Both the position numbers and the translations under genes were made by a program. Below are positions 5,600 through 5,871 of a stretch of DNA of 5,871 nt, piece by piece. The notes below the pieces were generated by a model, which worked only from the letters and a program-made list of their open reading frames with translations, had not been told where the DNA came from and did not search any database. The DNA comes from Pseudomonadota bacterium. GTDB lineage: Bacteria; Pseudomonadota; Gammaproteobacteria; Pseudomonadales; Pseudohongiellaceae. Positions within the stretch are counted from its first letter, which is position 1; each line of letters starts with the position of its first letter. The DNA is taken from positions 1 to 5,871 of the forward strand of contig JADFOC010000193.1 of assembly GCA_022563075.1 (NCBI GenBank), given 5' to 3'.

Positions 5600-5871
5600 T
5601 CAGTTTTCTACCTCACTGAGCAGGGATAATACGTATTCTCCTATGGCCAGACTGGCGGTAAGACCGGGTGATTCGATGCCAAACAACTGAATCAGACCCG
5701 GCATAGCAAAATCCTCGCCCTTTTGAATGACGAAATCTGCCGCCGGTTCTCCTGCCGCCGTCAGTTTCGGCCGTATTCCCGAATAGGCGGGAATCAATTT
5801 GTCTGCTGAAATAGCTGGGAAATACCTGGACACCGCCGCCGCAAACTCCGTCGCCTTGGAAGCCTGTATTT
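5600..5871 (-). CDS. FAD-dependent oxidoreductase, L-2-hydroxyglutarate oxidase-like, C-terminal end (partial)
   Basis: The minus-strand frame stays open from the right window edge to a TGA at 5600-5602 and gives 89 residues of the C terminus. The start lies outside the window; an internal GTG at 5831-5833 is only a valine codon, since the frame continues upstream without interruption. The peptide has YSGIRPKL, then GEPAADFVIQ, then LFGIESPGLTASLAIGEYV. These are the closing motifs of the DAO-type family that contains L-2-hydroxyglutarate oxidase (LhgO, COG0579); the GIESPGLT segment belongs to the FAD-binding part. Such enzymes oxidise 2-hydroxy acids at the membrane and pass the electrons on. 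The substrate cannot be fixed from the C terminus alone; a related amino-acid or glycerol-3-phosphate oxidase is the alternative. The gene converges on pilZ, and the terminator at 5387-5421 fits its transcript. Confidence 0.8.
   Translation of the reverse strand, partial: IQASKATEFAAAVSRYFPAISADKLIPAYSGIRPKLTAAGEPAADFVIQKGEDFAMPGLIQLFGIESPGLTASLAIGEYVLSLLSEVEN

Noticed and set aside
5600..5833. A complete 77-residue minus-strand small protein
   Set aside because: The apparent start is a GTG valine codon. The frame continues open to the window edge, and the sequence is the C terminus of a larger FAD oxidoreductase.
1..5871. Phage, insertion sequence, CRISPR, toxin-antitoxin or defence system
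   Set aside because: No transposase, terminal repeats, spaced repeats, tRNA or integrase was seen; the region is ordinary conserved housekeeping DNA.

Overview
This window is a chromosomal housekeeping region from a bacterium that is most likely a gammaproteobacterium. The gene order acpP-fabF-pabC-mltG-tmk-holB is the one known from Escherichia coli and its relatives. A pilZ gene directly after holB is the arrangement known from Pseudomonas and other gammaproteobacteria that build type IV pili. The proteins match the gammaproteobacterial versions closely by eye, and base composition looks balanced, with neither strong AT nor strong GC bias. I cannot assign a genus; a free-living, possibly marine, member is a guess.

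Layout from left to right. Bases 1-67 hold the last 21 codons of acpP (acyl carrier protein), followed by an intrinsic terminator at 90-121. Then come five tightly packed plus-strand genes: fabF (165-1406), pabC (1446-2279), mltG (2254-3288), tmk (3313-3951) and holB (3941-4969). pabC/mltG overlap by 26 bases and tmk/holB by 11. After a 64-base gap comes pilZ (5034-5369), with a good ribosome binding site and a GTG start. Bases 5370-5599 are non-coding. They contain a hairpin whose T-run makes it a terminator for the minus strand, a second small hairpin, and a perfect 14-base palindrome. At the right edge, the C-terminal end of an FAD-dependent oxidoreductase of the L-2-hydroxyglutarate oxidase type reads in on the minus strand (5600-5871, cut by the window end).

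How the genes relate. AcpP and FabF work together in fatty acid elongation. PabC makes p-aminobenzoate for folate, and folate feeds thymidylate synthesis. Tmk then phosphorylates dTMP towards dTTP for DNA replication. HolB is the delta' subunit of the clamp loader. MltG cleaves nascent peptidoglycan strands. PilZ is a small factor for type IV pilus assembly. The cluster therefore joins membrane lipid, cell wall, nucleotide and replication functions, presumably for growth-linked expression, and the pilus gene is an attached passenger.

No previously undescribed system is evident: every long reading frame belongs to a well-known family with its key residues intact. The parts worth a second look are small: a tandem 10-base duplication inside the acpP terminator, three non-ATG starts out of six, an intact P-loop in a delta' subunit that lacks a Walker B acidic pair, and the structured non-coding stretch between pilZ and the convergent oxidoreductase, where the usual tatD neighbour is missing.
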